Made by a program: the position numbers and the translations under genes. Below the pieces are notes generated by a model. It saw only the letters and a program-made list of their open reading frames with translations, was not told where the DNA came from and did not search any database. Shown here piece after piece: positions 49,001 through 61,003 of a stretch of 64,000 bases of DNA (within the stretch, counting starts at the first letter, position 1; every line of letters begins with the position of its first letter). The stretch is from NCBI RefSeq assembly GCF_029227915.1, contig NC_079880.1:28391501-28455500 (forward strand), in the 5' to 3' direction. The DNA comes from Hydractinia symbiolongicarpus. Its lineage: Eukaryota > Cnidaria > Hydrozoa > Anthoathecata > Hydractiniidae.

Positions 49001-50777
49001 GCTTTCTTTTGCCGGCGATTAAACTTCTTTTAATCAGTGTCTCATCAAAAATGAAAACATTTTTAAAAACTACAAGACTCATGGGCTTTAGTGGTGAAAT
49101 AATAATTTAAAAAATCGATCGGGAAATGAGTTAACTCCCTGGGTACTTTCTTTGTATATTTTCGACTATACGGGCCAAGCCCGGGATTTACGGGAAATCG
49201 CGGGTTTTCGTTTGCCGGCGATTAAACCACTTTCATTTAGCGTCTCATCAAAAATGAAAACATTTCTGAAAACTACAAGTCTCATGCGTTTTAGTGGTGA
49301 AAAAACAATTTAAAAAATCTTTCGGGAAATGAGTTTACTCCGTGGGTACCTTCTTTGTATACTTTTGACTATAGGGGCAGAGTCCGGGATTTACGGGAAA
49401 TCGCGGGTTTTCGTTTGACGGCGATTAAACTTCTTTTATTCAGCGTCTCATCAAAAATGAAAACATTTTTAAAAACTACAAGTCTCATGGGCTTTAGTGG
49501 TGAAAAAATAATTTAAAAAATCGTTCTGGAAATGAGTTTACTCCCTGGGTACCTTCTTTGTATACTTTTGATTGAGCGGGTTGGGTCCGGTATATACGGG
49601 AAATCGCGGGTTTTCGTTTGCCGGCGATTAAACTTCTTTTATTCAGCGTCTCATCAAAAATGAAAACATTTTTAAAAACTACAAGTCTCATGGGCTTTAG
49701 TGGTGAAAAGATAATTTAAAAAGTCGTTCTGGAAATGAGTTTACTCCCTGGGTTCTTTCTTTGTATACATTTGACTATACGGGCCGAGTCCGGGGTTTAC
49801 GGGAAATAGAGGGTTTTCGTTTGCCGGCGATTAAACTTCTTTTATTCAACGTCTCATCAAAAATGAAAACGTTTTTGAAAACTACAAGTCACATGCGTTT
49901 TAGTGGTGAAAAGATAATTTAAAAAATCGTTTTGGAAATGAGTTTACTCACAGGGTATTTTCTTTGTATACGTTCGACTATACGGGCCAAGCCCGGGATT
50001 TACAAGAAATCGCGGGTTTTCGTTTGCCGGCTATTAAACCACATTCATTAAGCGTCTCATCAAAAATGAAAACATTTCTGAAAACTACAAGTCTCATGGG
50101 CTTTAGTGGTGAAATAATAAATTTAAAAAATCGTTTGTGAAATGAGTTTACTCCCTGGGTACTTTCTTTGTATACATTCGACTATACGGGCCAAGCCCGG
50201 GATTTACGGGAAATCGCGGGTTTTCGTTTGCCGGCGATTAAATCACTTTCATTAATCGTTTCATCAAAAATGAAAACATTTCTGAAAACTACAAGTCTCA
50301 TGCGTTTTAGCGGTGAAAAAATAATTTAAAAAATCGTTCGGGAAATGAGTTTACTCCCTGGGTATCTTCTTTGTATACTTTTGACTATACGGGCGGCGTC
50401 CGGGATTTACGGGAAATCGCGGGGGTTTTTTGCCGGCGATTAAACTTCTTTTAATTAGCGTCTCATCAAAAATGAAAACATTTTTAAAAACTACAAGACT
50501 CATGGGCTTTAGTGGTGAAATAATAATTTAAAAAATCGTTCGGGAAATGAGTTAATTCCCTGGGTACTTTCTTTGTATATTTTCGACTATACGGGCCAAG
50601 CCCGGGATTTACGGGAAATCGCGGGTTTTCGTTTGCCGGCGATTAAACCACTTTCATTTAGCGTCTCATCAAAAATGAAAACATTTCTGAAAACTACAAG
50701 TCTCATGCGTTTTAGTGGTGAAAAAACAATTTAAAAAATCTTTCGGGAAATGAGTTTACTCCGTGGGTACCTTCTTT

Positions 50778-52401
50778 GTATACTTTTGACTATAAGGGCA
50801 GAGTCCGGGATTTACGGGAAATCGCGGGTTTTCGTTTGACGGCGATTAAACTTCTTTTATTCAGCGTCTCATCAAAAATGAAAACATTTTTAAAAACTAC
50901 AAGTCTCATGGGCTTTAGTGGTGAAAAAATAATTTAAAAAATCGTTCTGGAAATGAGTTTACTCCCTGGGTACCTTCTTTGTATACTTTTGATTGTGCGG
51001 GTTGAGTCCGGTATATACGGGAAATCGCGGGTTTTCGTTTGCCGGCGATTAAACTTCTTTTATTCAGCGTCTCATCAAAAATGAAAACATTTTTAAAAAC
51101 TACAAGTCTCATGGGCTTTAGTGGTGAAAAAATAATTTAAAAAATCGTTCTGGAAATGAGTTTACTCCCTGGGTTCTTTCTTTGTATACATTTGACTATA
51201 CGGGCCGAGTCCGGGGTTTACGGGAAATGGAGGGTTTTCGTTTGCCGGCGATTAAACTTCTTTTATTCAACATCTCATCAAAAATGAAAACATTTTTGAC
51301 AACTACAAGTCTCATGGGCTTTAGTGGTGAAAAAATAATTTAAAAAATCGTTCTGGAAATGAGTTTACTCCCTGGGTACCTTCTTTGTATACTTTTGATT
51401 GTGCGGGTTGAGTCCGGTATTTACGGGAAATCGCGGGTTTTCGTTTGCCGGCGATTAAACTTCTTTTATTCAGCGTCTCATCAAAAATGAAAACATTTTT
51501 GAAAACTACAAGTCTCATGCGTTTTAGTGGTGAAAAAACAATTTAAAAAATCGTTCGGGAAATGAGTTTACTCCCTGGGTACTTTCTTTGTATTTTTTCG
51601 ACTATACGGGCCAAGCCCGGGATTTACGGGAAATCGCGGGTTTTCGTTTGCCGGCGATTAAACCACTTTCATTTAGCGTCTCATCAAAAATGAAAACATT
51701 TCTGAAAACTACAAGTCTCATGGGCTTTAGTGGTGAAATAATAATTTAAAAAATCGTTTGTGAAATGAGTTTACTCCCTGGGTACTTTCTTTGTATACAT
51801 TCGACTATACGGGCCAAGCCCGGGATTTACGGGAAATCGCGGGTTTTCGTTTGCCGGCGATTAAATCACTTTCATTAATCGTTTCATCAAAAATGAAAAC
51901 ATTTCTGAAAACTACAAGTCTCATGCGTTTTAGTGGTGAAAAAATAATTTAAAAAATCGTTCGGGAAATGAGTTTACTCCCTGGGTACCTTCTTTGTATA
52001 CTTTTGACTATACGGGCCGCGTCCGGGATTTACGGGAAATCGCGGGGGTTTTTTTGCCGGCGATTAAACTTCTTTTAATTAGCGTCTCATCAAAAATGAA
52101 AACATTTTTAAAAACTACAAGACTCATGGGCTTTAGTGGTGAAATAATAATTTAAAAAATCGTTCGGGAAATGAATTAATTCCCTGGGTACTTTCTTTGT
52201 ATATTTTCGACTATACGGGCCAAGCCCGGGATTTACGGGAAATCGCGGGTTTTCGTTTGCCGGCGATTAAACCACTTTCATTTAGCGTCTCATCAAAAAT
52301 GAAAACATTTCTGAAAACTACAAGTCTCATGCGTTTTAGTGGTGAAAAAACAATTTAAAAAATCTTTCGGGAAATGAGTTTACTCCGTGGGTACCTTCTT
52401 T
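50778..52401 (+). repeat. 8-monomer block 1-2-3v-2v-7-5-6-7, copy 1 (1624 bp)
   Basis: This is 8 x 203 bp in the order S1 S2 3v 2v S7 S5 S6 S7. The same order follows immediately. It carries TATTTTTTCG in its first S7. Confidence 0.85.
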
Positions 52402-54024
52402 GTATACTTTTGACTATAAGGGCAGAGTCCGGGATTTACGGGAAATCGCGGGTTTTCGTTTGACGGCGATTAAACTTCTTTTATTCAGCGTCTCATCAAA
52501 AATGAAAACATTTTTAAAAACTACAAGTCTCATGGGCTTTAGTGGTGAAAAAATAATTTAAAAAATCGTTCTGGAAATGAGTTTACTCCCTGGGTACCTT
52601 CTTTGTATACTTTTGATTGTGCGGGTTGAGTCCGGTATATACGGGAAATCGCGGGTTTTCGTTTGCCGGCGATTAAACTTCTTTTATTCAGCGTCTAATC
52701 AAAAATGAAAACATTTTTAAAAACTACAAGTCTCATGGGCTTTAGTGGTGAAAAAATAATTTAAAAAATCGTTCTGGAAATGAGTTTACTCCCTGGTTTC
52801 TTTCTTTGTATACATTTGACTATACGGGCCGAGTCCGGGGTTTACGGGAAATGGAGGGTTTTCGTTTGCCGGCGATTAAACTTCTTTTATTTAACATCTC
52901 ATCAAAAATGAAAACATTTTTGACAACTACAAGTCTCATGGGCTTTAGTGGTGAAAAAATAATTTAAAAAATCGTTCTGGAAATGAGTTTACTCCCTGGG
53001 TACCTTCTTTGTATACTTTTGATTGTGCGGGTTGAGTCCGGTATTTACGGGAAATCGCGGGTTTTCGTTTGCCGGCGATTAAACTTCTTTTATTCAGCGT
53101 CTCATCAAAAATGAAAACATTTTTGAAAACTACAAGTCTCATGCGTTTTAGTGGTGAAAAAACAATTTAAAAAATCGTTCGGGAAATGAGTTTACTCCCT
53201 GGGTACTTTCTTTGTATATTTTCGACTATACGGGCCAAGCCCGGGATTTACGGGAAATCGCGGGTTTTCGTTTGCCGGCGATTAAACCACTTTCATTTAG
53301 CGTCTCATCAAAAATGAAAACATTTCTGAAAACTACAAGTCTCATGGGCTTTAGTGGTGAAATAATAATTTAAAAAATCGTTTGTGAAATGAGTTTACTC
53401 CCTGGGTACTTTCTTTGTATACATTCGACTATACGGGCCAAGCTCGGGATTTACGGGAAATCGCGGGTTTTCGTTTGCCGGCGATTAAATCACTTTCATT
53501 AATCGTTTTATCAAAAATGAAAACATTTCTGAAAACTACAAGTCTCATGCGTTTTAGTGGTGAAAAAATAATTTAAAAAATCGTTCGGGAAATGAGTTTA
53601 CTCCCTGGGTACCTTCTTTGTATACTTTTGACTATACGGGCCGCGTCCGGGATTTACGGGAAATCGCGGGGGTTTTTTTGCCGGCGATTAAACTTCTTTT
53701 AATTAGCGTCTCATCAAAAATGAAAACATTTAAAAAACTACAAGACTCATGGGCTTTAGTGGTGAAATAATAATTTAAAAAATCGTTCGGGAAATGAGTT
53801 AATTCCCTGGTTACTTTCTTTGTATATTTTCGACTATACGGGCCAAGCCCGGGATTTACGGGAAATCGCGGGTTTTCGTTTGCCGGCGATTAAACCACTT
53901 TCATTTAGCGTCTCATCAAAAATGAAAACATTTCTGAAAACTACAAGTCTCATGCGTTTTAGTGGTGAAAAAACAATTTAAAAAATCTTTCGGGAAATGA
54001 GTTTACTCCGTGGGTACCTTCTTT
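52402..54024 (+). repeat. 8-monomer block 1-2-3v-2v-7-5-6-7, copy 2 (1623 bp)
   Basis: This has the same monomer order as the previous block. Scattered differences include GTCTAATC, CCTGGTTTC, ATTTAACATC, AAGCTCGGG and a 1-bp deletion at ACATTTAAAAAAC (53726). It is then followed by S1 S2 3v 2v S1. Confidence 0.85.
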
Positions 54025-55647
54025 GTATACTTTTGACTATAAGGGCAGAGTCCGGGATTTACGGGAAATCGCGGGTTTTCGTTTGACGGCGATTAAACTT
54101 CTTTTATTCAGCGTCTCATCAAAAATGAAAACACTTTTAAAAACTACAAGTCTCATGGGCTTTAGTGGTGAAAAAATAATTTAAAAAATCGTTCTGGAAA
54201 TGAGTTTACTCCCTGGGTACCTTCTTTGTATACTTTTGATTGTGCGGGTTGAGTCCGGTATATACGGGAAATCGCGGGTTTTCGTTTGCCGGCGATTAAA
54301 CTTCTTTTATTCAGCGTCTCATCAAAAATGAAAACATTTTTAAAAACTACAAGTCTCATGGGCTTTAGTGGTGAAAAAATAATTTAAAAAATCGTTCTGG
54401 AAATGAGTTTACTCCCTGGGTTCTTTCTTTGTATACATTTGACTATACGGGCCGAGTCCGGGGTTTACGGGAAATGGAGGGTTTTCGTTTGCCGGCGATT
54501 AAACTTCTTTTATTCAACATCTCATCAAAAATGAAAACATTTTTGACAACTACAAGTCTCATGGGCTTTAGTGGTGAAAAAATAATTTAAAAAATCGTTC
54601 TGGAAATGAGTTTACTCCCTGGGTACCTTCTTTGTATACTTTTGATTGTGCGGGTTGAGTCCGGTATTTACGGGAAATCGCGGGTTTTCGTTTGCCGGCG
54701 ATTAAAGTTCTTTTATTCAGCGTCTCATCAAAAATGAAAACATTTTTGAAAACTACAAGTCTCATGCGTTTTAGTGGTGAAAAAACAATTTAAAAAATCT
54801 TTCGGGAAATGAGTTTACTCCGTGGGTACCTTCTTTGTATACTTTTGACTATACGGGCAGAGTCCGGGATTTACGGGAAATCGCGGGTTTTCGTTTGACG
54901 GCGATTAAACTTCTTTATTCAGCGTCTCATCAAAAATGAAAACATTTTTAAAAACTACAAGTCTCATGGGCTTTAGTGGTGAAAAAATAATTTAAAAAAT
55001 CGTTCTGGAAATGAGTTTACTCCCTGGGTACCTTCTTTGTATACTTTTGATTGTGCGGGTTGAGTCCGGTATATACGGGAAATCGCAAGTTTTCGTTTGC
55101 CGGCGATTAAACTTCTTTTATTCAGCGTCTCATCAAAAATGAAAACATTTTTGAAAACTACAAGTCACATGCGTTTTAGTGGTGAAAAGATAATTTAAAA
55201 AATCGTTTTGGAAATGAGTTTACTCACAGGGTATTTTCTTTGTATACGTTCGACTATACGGGCCAAGCCCGGGATTTACAGGAAATCGCGGGTTTTCGTT
55301 TGCCGGCTATTAAACCACATTCATTAAGCGTCTCATCAAAAATGAAAACATTTCTGAAAACTACAAGTCTCATGGGCTTTAGTGGTGAAATAATAATTTA
55401 AAAAATCGTTCGTGAAATGAGTTTACTCCCTGTGTACTTTCTTTGTATACTTTTGACTACACGGGCCGAGTCCGGGATTTACGGGAAATCGCAGGTTTTC
55501 GTTTGCCGGCGATTAAACTTCTTTCATTCAGCGTCTCATTAAAAATGAAAATATTTTTGTAAACTACAAGTCTCATGCATTTTAGTGGTGAAAAAATAAT
55601 TTAAAAAATCGTTCGGGAAATGAGTTTACTCCCTGGGTACTTTCTTT

Positions 55648-55769
55648 GTATACTTTTGACTATACGGGCCGAGTTTTTCTGAAAACTACAAGTCTCATGC
55701 GTTTTAGTGGTGAAAAAATAATTTAAAAAATCGTTCGGGAAATGAGTTTACTTCCTGGGTACCTTGTTT
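55648..55769 (+). repeat. Truncated 122-bp monomer R0 (55648)
   Basis: This has the same GAG-TTTTT-CTG join as at 14812, 81 bp shorter than the full monomer. Confidence 0.92.
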
Positions 55770-56985
55770 GTATACTTTTGACTATACGGGCCGAGTCCGG
55801 GACTTACGGGAAATCGCGGGTTTTCTTTTGCCGGCGATTAAACTTCTTTTAATCAGGGTCTCATCAAAAATGAAAACATTTTTGAAAACTACAAGACTCA
55901 TGGGCTTTAGTGGTGAAATAATAATTTAAAAAATCGTTCGGGAAATGAGTTTACTCCCTGGGTACTTTCTTTGTATACTTTTGACTATACGGACCGAGTC
56001 CGGGATTTACGGGAAATCGCGGGTTTTCGTTTGCCGGCGATTAAACCATTTTCACTAAGCGTCTTATCAAAAATAAAAACATTTCTAAAAACTACAAGTC
56101 TCATGCGTTTTAGTGTTGAAAAAATAACTTAAAAAATCGTTCGGGAAATGAGTTTACTCCCTGGGTACTTTCTTTGTATAATTTGACTATACGAGCCGAG
56201 TCCGGCATTTACGGGAAGTCGCGGGTTTTCGTTTGCCGGCGATTAAACCACTTTCACTAAGCGTCTCATCAAAAATGAAAACATTTCTAAAAACTGCAAG
56301 TCTCATGCGTTTTAGTGGTGAAAAAATAATTTAAAAAATCGTTCAGGAAATCAGTTTACTCCCTGAGTACTTTCTTTGTATAATTTTGACTATACGGGCC
56401 GAGTCCGGGATTTACGGGAAGTCGCGGGTTTTCGTTTGCCGGCGATTAAACTTCTTTTATTCAGCGTCTCATCAAAAATGAAAACATTTTTAAAAACTAC
56501 AAGTCTCATGGGCTTTAGTGGTGAAATAATAATTTAAAAAATCGTTTTGGAAATGAGTTTACTCACAGGGTATTTTCTTTGTATACATTCGACTATACGG
56601 GCCAAGCCCGGGATTTACAGGAAATCGCGGTTTTCGTTTGCCGGCTAGTAGACCACATTCATTAAGCGTCTCATCAAAAATGAAAACATTTTTGAAAACT
56701 ACAAGTCACATGCGTTTTAGTGGTGAAAAGATAATTTAAAAAATCGTTTTGGAAATGAGTTTACTCACAGGGTATTTTCTTTGTATACGTTCGACTATAC
56801 GGGCCGAGTCCGGGATTTACGGGAAATCGCAGGTTTTCGTTTGCCGGCGATTAAACTTCTTTCATTCAGCGTCTCATCAAAAATGAAAACATTTTTGTAA
56901 ACTACAAGTCTCATGCATTTTAGTGGTGAAAAAATAATTTAAAAAATCGTTCGGGAAATGAGTTTACTCCCTGGGTACTTTCTTT
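55648..56985 (+). repeat. Shortened right-domain unit (1338 bp)
   Basis: The order is R0 R1 R2 R3 R4 R5 and then one hybrid monomer starting at 56783. That monomer has an S4-type GTATACGTTCG head and an R7-type body with AAATCGCAGG and TTCATTCAGCG. R6, S2 and a full S4 are missing compared with 1948-bp units. It carries 1-bp deletions near 56187 and 56629. Confidence 0.87.
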
Positions 56986-57107
56986 GTATACTTTTGACTA
57001 TACGGGCCGAGTTTTTCTGAAAACTACAAGTCTCATGCGTTTTAGTGGTGAAAAAATAATTTAAAAAATCGTTCGGGAAATGAGTTTACTTCCTGGGTAC
57101 CTTGTTT
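56986..57107 (+). repeat. Truncated 122-bp monomer R0 (56986)
   Basis: This carries the shared 81-bp internal deletion and starts a full 1948-bp unit. Confidence 0.92.
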
Positions 57108-58933
57108 GTATACTTTTGACTATACGGGCCGAGTCCGGGACTTACGGGAAATCGCGGGTTTTCTTTTGCCGGCGATTAAACTTCTTTTAATCAGGGTCTC
57201 ATCAAAAATGAAAACATTTTTGAAAACTACAAGACTCATGGGCTTTAGTGGTGAAATAATAATTTAAAAAATCGTTCGGGAAATGAGTTTACTCCCTGGG
57301 TACTTTCTTTGTATACTTTTGACTATATGGACCGAGTCCGGGATTTACGGGAAATCGCGGGTTTTCGTTTGCCGGCGATTAAACCATTTTCACTAAGCGT
57401 CTTATCAAAAATAAAAACATTTCTAAGAACTACAAGTCTCATGCGTTTTAGTGTTGAAAAAATAACTTAAAAAATCGTTCGGGAAATGAGTTTACTCCCT
57501 GGGTACTTTCTTTGTATAATTTTAACTATACGAGCCGAGTCCGGCATTTACGGGAAGTCGCGGGTTTTCGTTTGCCGGCGATTAAACCACTTTCACTAAG
57601 CGTCTCATCAAAAATGAAAACATTTCTAAAAACTGCAAGTCTCATGCGTTTTAGTGGTGAAAAAATAATTTAAAAAATCGTTCAGGAAATCAGTTTACTC
57701 CCTGAGTACTTTCTTTGTATAATTTTGACTATACGGGCCGAGTCCGGGATTTACGGGAAGTCGCGGGTTTTCGTTTGCCGGCGATTAAACTTCTTTTATT
57801 CAGCGTCTCATCAAAAATGAAAACATTTTTAAAAACTACAAGTCTCATGGGCTTTAGTGGTGAAATAATAATTTAAAAAATCGTTTTGGAAATGAGTTTA
57901 CTCACAGGGTATTTTCTTTGTATACATTCGACTATACGGGCCAAGCCCGGGATTTACAGGAAATCGCGGTTTTCGTTTGCCGGCTAGTAGACCACATTCA
58001 TTAAGCGTCTCATCAAAAATGAAAACATTTCTGAAAGCTACAAGTCTCATGGGCTTTAGTGGTGAAATAATAATTTAAAAAATCGTTCGTGAAATGAGTT
58101 TACTCCCTGTGTACTTTCTTTGTATACTTTTGACTATACGGGCCGAGTCCGGGATTTACGGGAAATCGCAGGTTTTCGTTTGCCGGCGATTAAACTTCTT
58201 TTATTCAGCGTCTCATTAAAAATGAAAATATTTTTGTAAACTACAAGTCTCATGGGCTTTAGTGGTGAAAAAATAATTTAAAAAATCGTTCTGGAAATGA
58301 GTTTACTCCCTGGGTACCTTCTTTGTATACTTTTGATTGTGCGGGTTGAGTCCGGTATATACGGGAAATCGCAGGTTTTCGTTTGCCGGCGATTAAACTT
58401 CTTTTATTCAGCGTCTCATCAAAAATGAAAACATTTTTGAAAACTACAAGTCACATGCGTTTTAGTGGTGAAAAGATAATTTAAAAAATCGTTTTGGAAA
58501 TGAGTTTACTCACAGGGTATTTTCTTTGTATACGTTCGACTATACGGGCCAAGCCCGGGATTTACAGGAAATCGCGGGTTTTCGTTTGCCGGCTATTAAA
58601 CCACATTCATTAAGCGTCTCATAAAAAATGAAAACATTTCTGAAAACTACAAGTCTCATGGGCTTTAGTGGTGAAATAATAATTTAAAAAATCGTTCGTG
58701 AAATGAGTTTACTCCCTGTGTACTTTCTTTGTATACTTTTGACTACACGGGCCGAGTCCGGGATTTACGGGAAATCGCAGGTTTTCGTTTGCCGGCGATT
58801 AAACTTCTTTCATTCAGCGTCTCATTAAAAATGAAAATATTTTTGTAAACTACAAGTCTCATGCATTTTAGTGGTGAAAAAATAATTTAAAAAATCGTTC
58901 GGGAAATGAGTTTACTCCCTGGGTACTTTCTTT
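56986..58933 (+). repeat. 10-unit right HOR, copy 1 (1948 bp)
   Basis: The order is R0 R1 R2 R3 R4 R5 R6 S2 S4 R7. It shares AAGAACTAC in R2, TTTTAACTATACGAG in R3, AAACTGCAAG, GGCTAGTAGACC in R5 and GAAAGCTACAAG with the next copy. One difference seen is TATATGGACC versus TATACGGACC. Confidence 0.93.
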
Positions 58934-59055
58934 GTATACTTTTGACTATACGGGCCGAGTTTTTCTGAAAACTACAAGTCTCATGCGTTTTAGTGGTGAA
59001 AAAATAATTTAAAAAATCGTTCGGGAAATGAGTTTACTTCCTGGGTACCTTGTTT
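58934..59055 (+). repeat. Truncated 122-bp monomer R0 (58934)
   Basis: This carries the shared 81-bp internal deletion, 1948 bp after the previous R0. Confidence 0.92.
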
Positions 59056-60881
59056 GTATACTTTTGACTATACGGGCCGAGTCCGGGACTTACGGGAAAT
59101 CGCGGGTTTTCTTTTGCCGGCGATTAAACTTCTTTTAATCAGGGTCTCATCAAAAATGAAAACATTTTTGAAAACTACAAGACTCATGGGCTTTAGTGGT
59201 GAAATAATAATTTAAAAAATCGTTCGGGAAATGAGTTTACTCCCTGGGTACTTTCTTTGTATACTTTTGACTATACGGACCGAGTCCGGGATTTACGGGA
59301 AATCGCGGGTTTTCGTTTGCCGGCGATTAAACCATTTTCACTAAGCGTCTTATCAAAAATAAAAACATTTCTAAGAACTACAAGTCTCATGCGTTTTAGT
59401 GTTGAAAAAATAACTTAAAAAATCGTTCGGGAAATGAGTTTACTCCCTGGGTACTTTCTTTGTATAATTTTAACTATACGAGCCGAGTCCGGCATTTACG
59501 GGAAGTCGCGGGTTTTCGTTTGCCGGCGATTAAACCACTTTCACTAAGCGTCTCATCAAAAATGAAAACATTTCTAAAAACTGCAAGTCTCATGCGTTTT
59601 AGTGGTGAAAAAATAATTTAAAAAATCGTTCAGGAAATCAGTTTACTCCCTGAGTACTTTCTTTGTATAATTTTGACTATACGGGCCGAGTCCGGGATTT
59701 ACGGGAAGTCGCGGGTTTTCGTTTGCCGGCGATTAAACTTCTTTTATTCAGCGTCTCATCAAAAATGAAAACATTTTTAAAAACTACAAGTCTCATGGGC
59801 TTTAGTGGTGAAATAATAATTTAAAAAATCGTTTTGGAAATGAGTTTACTCACAGGGTATTTTCTTTGTATACATTCGACTATACGGGCCAAGCCCGGGA
59901 TTTACAGGAAATCGCGGTTTTCGTTTGCCGGCTAGTAGACCACATTCATTAAGCGTCTCATCAAAAATGAAAACATTTCTGAAAGCTACAAGTCTCATGG
60001 GCTTTAGTGGTGAAATAATAATTTAAAAAATCGTTCGTGAAATGAGTTTACTCCCTGTGTACTTTCTTTGTATACTTTTGACTATACGGGCCGAGTCCGG
60101 GATTTACGGGAAATCGCAGGTTTTCGTTTGCCGGCGATTAAACTTCTTTTATTCAGCGTCTCATTAAAAATGAAAATATTTTTGTAAACTACAAGTCTCA
60201 TGGGCTTTAGTGGTGAAAAAATAATTTAAAAAATCGTTCTGGAAATGAGTTTACTCCCTGGGTACCTTCTTTGTATACTTTTGATTGTGCGGGTTGAGTC
60301 CGGTATATACGGGAAATCGCAGGTTTTCGTTTGCCGGCGATTAAACTTCTTTTATTCAGCGTCTCATCAAAAATGAAAACATTTTTGAAAACTACAAGTC
60401 ACATGCGTTTTAGTGGTGAAAAGATAATTTAAAAAATCGTTTTGGAAATGAGTTTACTCACAGGGTATTTTCTTTGTATACGTTCGACTATACGGGCCAA
60501 GCCCGGGATTTACAGGAAATCGCGGGTTTTCGTTTGCCGGCTATTAAACCACATTCATTAAGCGTCTCATAAAAAATGAAAACATTTCTAAAAACTACAA
60601 GTCTCATGGGCTTTAGTGGTGAAATAATAATTTAAAAAATCGTTCGTGAAATGAGTTTACTCCCTGTGTACTTTCTTTGTATACTTTTGACTACACGGGC
60701 CGAGTCCGGGATTTACGGGAAATCGCAGGTTTTCGTTTGCCGGCGATTAAACTTCTTTCATTCAGCGTCTCATTAAAAATGAAAATATTTTTGTAAACTA
60801 CAAGTCTCATGCATTTTAGTGGTGAAAAAATAATTTAAAAAATCGTTCGGGAAATGAGTTTACTCCCTGGGTACTTTCTTT
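58934..60881 (+). repeat. 10-unit right HOR, copy 2 (1948 bp)
   Basis: This is a near-identical repeat of the previous unit. Monomer starts are R0 58934, R1 59056, R2 59259, R3 59462, R4 59665, R5 59868 (202 bp, one G lost from CGCGGG), R6 60070, S2 60273, S4 60476 and R7 60679. Confidence 0.93.
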
Positions 60882-61003
60882 GTATACTTTTGACTATACG
60901 GGCCGAGTTTTTCTGAAAACTACAAGTCTCATGCGTTTTAGTGGTGAAAAAATAATTTAAAAAATCGTTCGGGAAATGAGTTTACTTCCTGGGTACCTTG
61001 TTT
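60882..61003 (+). repeat. Truncated 122-bp monomer R0 (60882)
   Basis: This carries the shared 81-bp internal deletion, again 1948 bp after the previous R0. Confidence 0.92.

Larger units (their letters stand above)
20821..55038. repeat. Middle domain: rearranged 7-monomer HOR (S1-S7)
   Basis: Typing each monomer gives this order (v, w = subclass; x/y = hybrid; T = truncated; 8 = hairpin class; bars precede S1): 6 7 | 1 2 3/7 | 1 2 3v 2v 7 | 1 2 4/3 8 7 | 1 3w 4 2 4/3 8 7 | 1 2 3 4 5 6 7 | 1 8 7 | 1 2 3 4 5 6 7 | 1 2 3 4 5 6 7 | 1 2 3v 2v 7 5 6 6/3 3 4 5 6 7 | 1 2 3v 2v 7 3v 2v 7 2v 7 5 6 7 | 1 2v 7 5 6/1 2 3v 2v | 1 2 3/5 5 6 7 | 1 2 3v 2v | 1 2 3 4 8/1 2 3v 2 3w 4 8 7 | 1 2 4 5 T 2 3 4 5 6 7 | 1 3 4 5 6/2 3 4 5 6 7 | 1 3 4 5 6 7 | 1 3 4 5 6 7 | 1 2 3w 4 8 7 | 1 2 3 4 5 6 7 | 1 2 3v 2v 7 5 6 7 | 1 2 3v 2v 7 5 6 7 | 1 2 3v 2v | 1. 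That is 168 full monomers and one truncated. The class calls were made by eye from diagnostic variants. Confidence 0.88.

Noticed and set aside
21364-54765. Many near-identical minus-strand open frames of 65 codons (for example 21364-21561, 28875-29072, 54568-54765) as a gene family.
   Set aside because: Each fits inside one 203-bp monomer and owes its openness to a single variable block. 203 is not a multiple of 3, so frames rotate between monomers. There is no flanking unique sequence or promoter, and closely related monomers have stops in the same frame.
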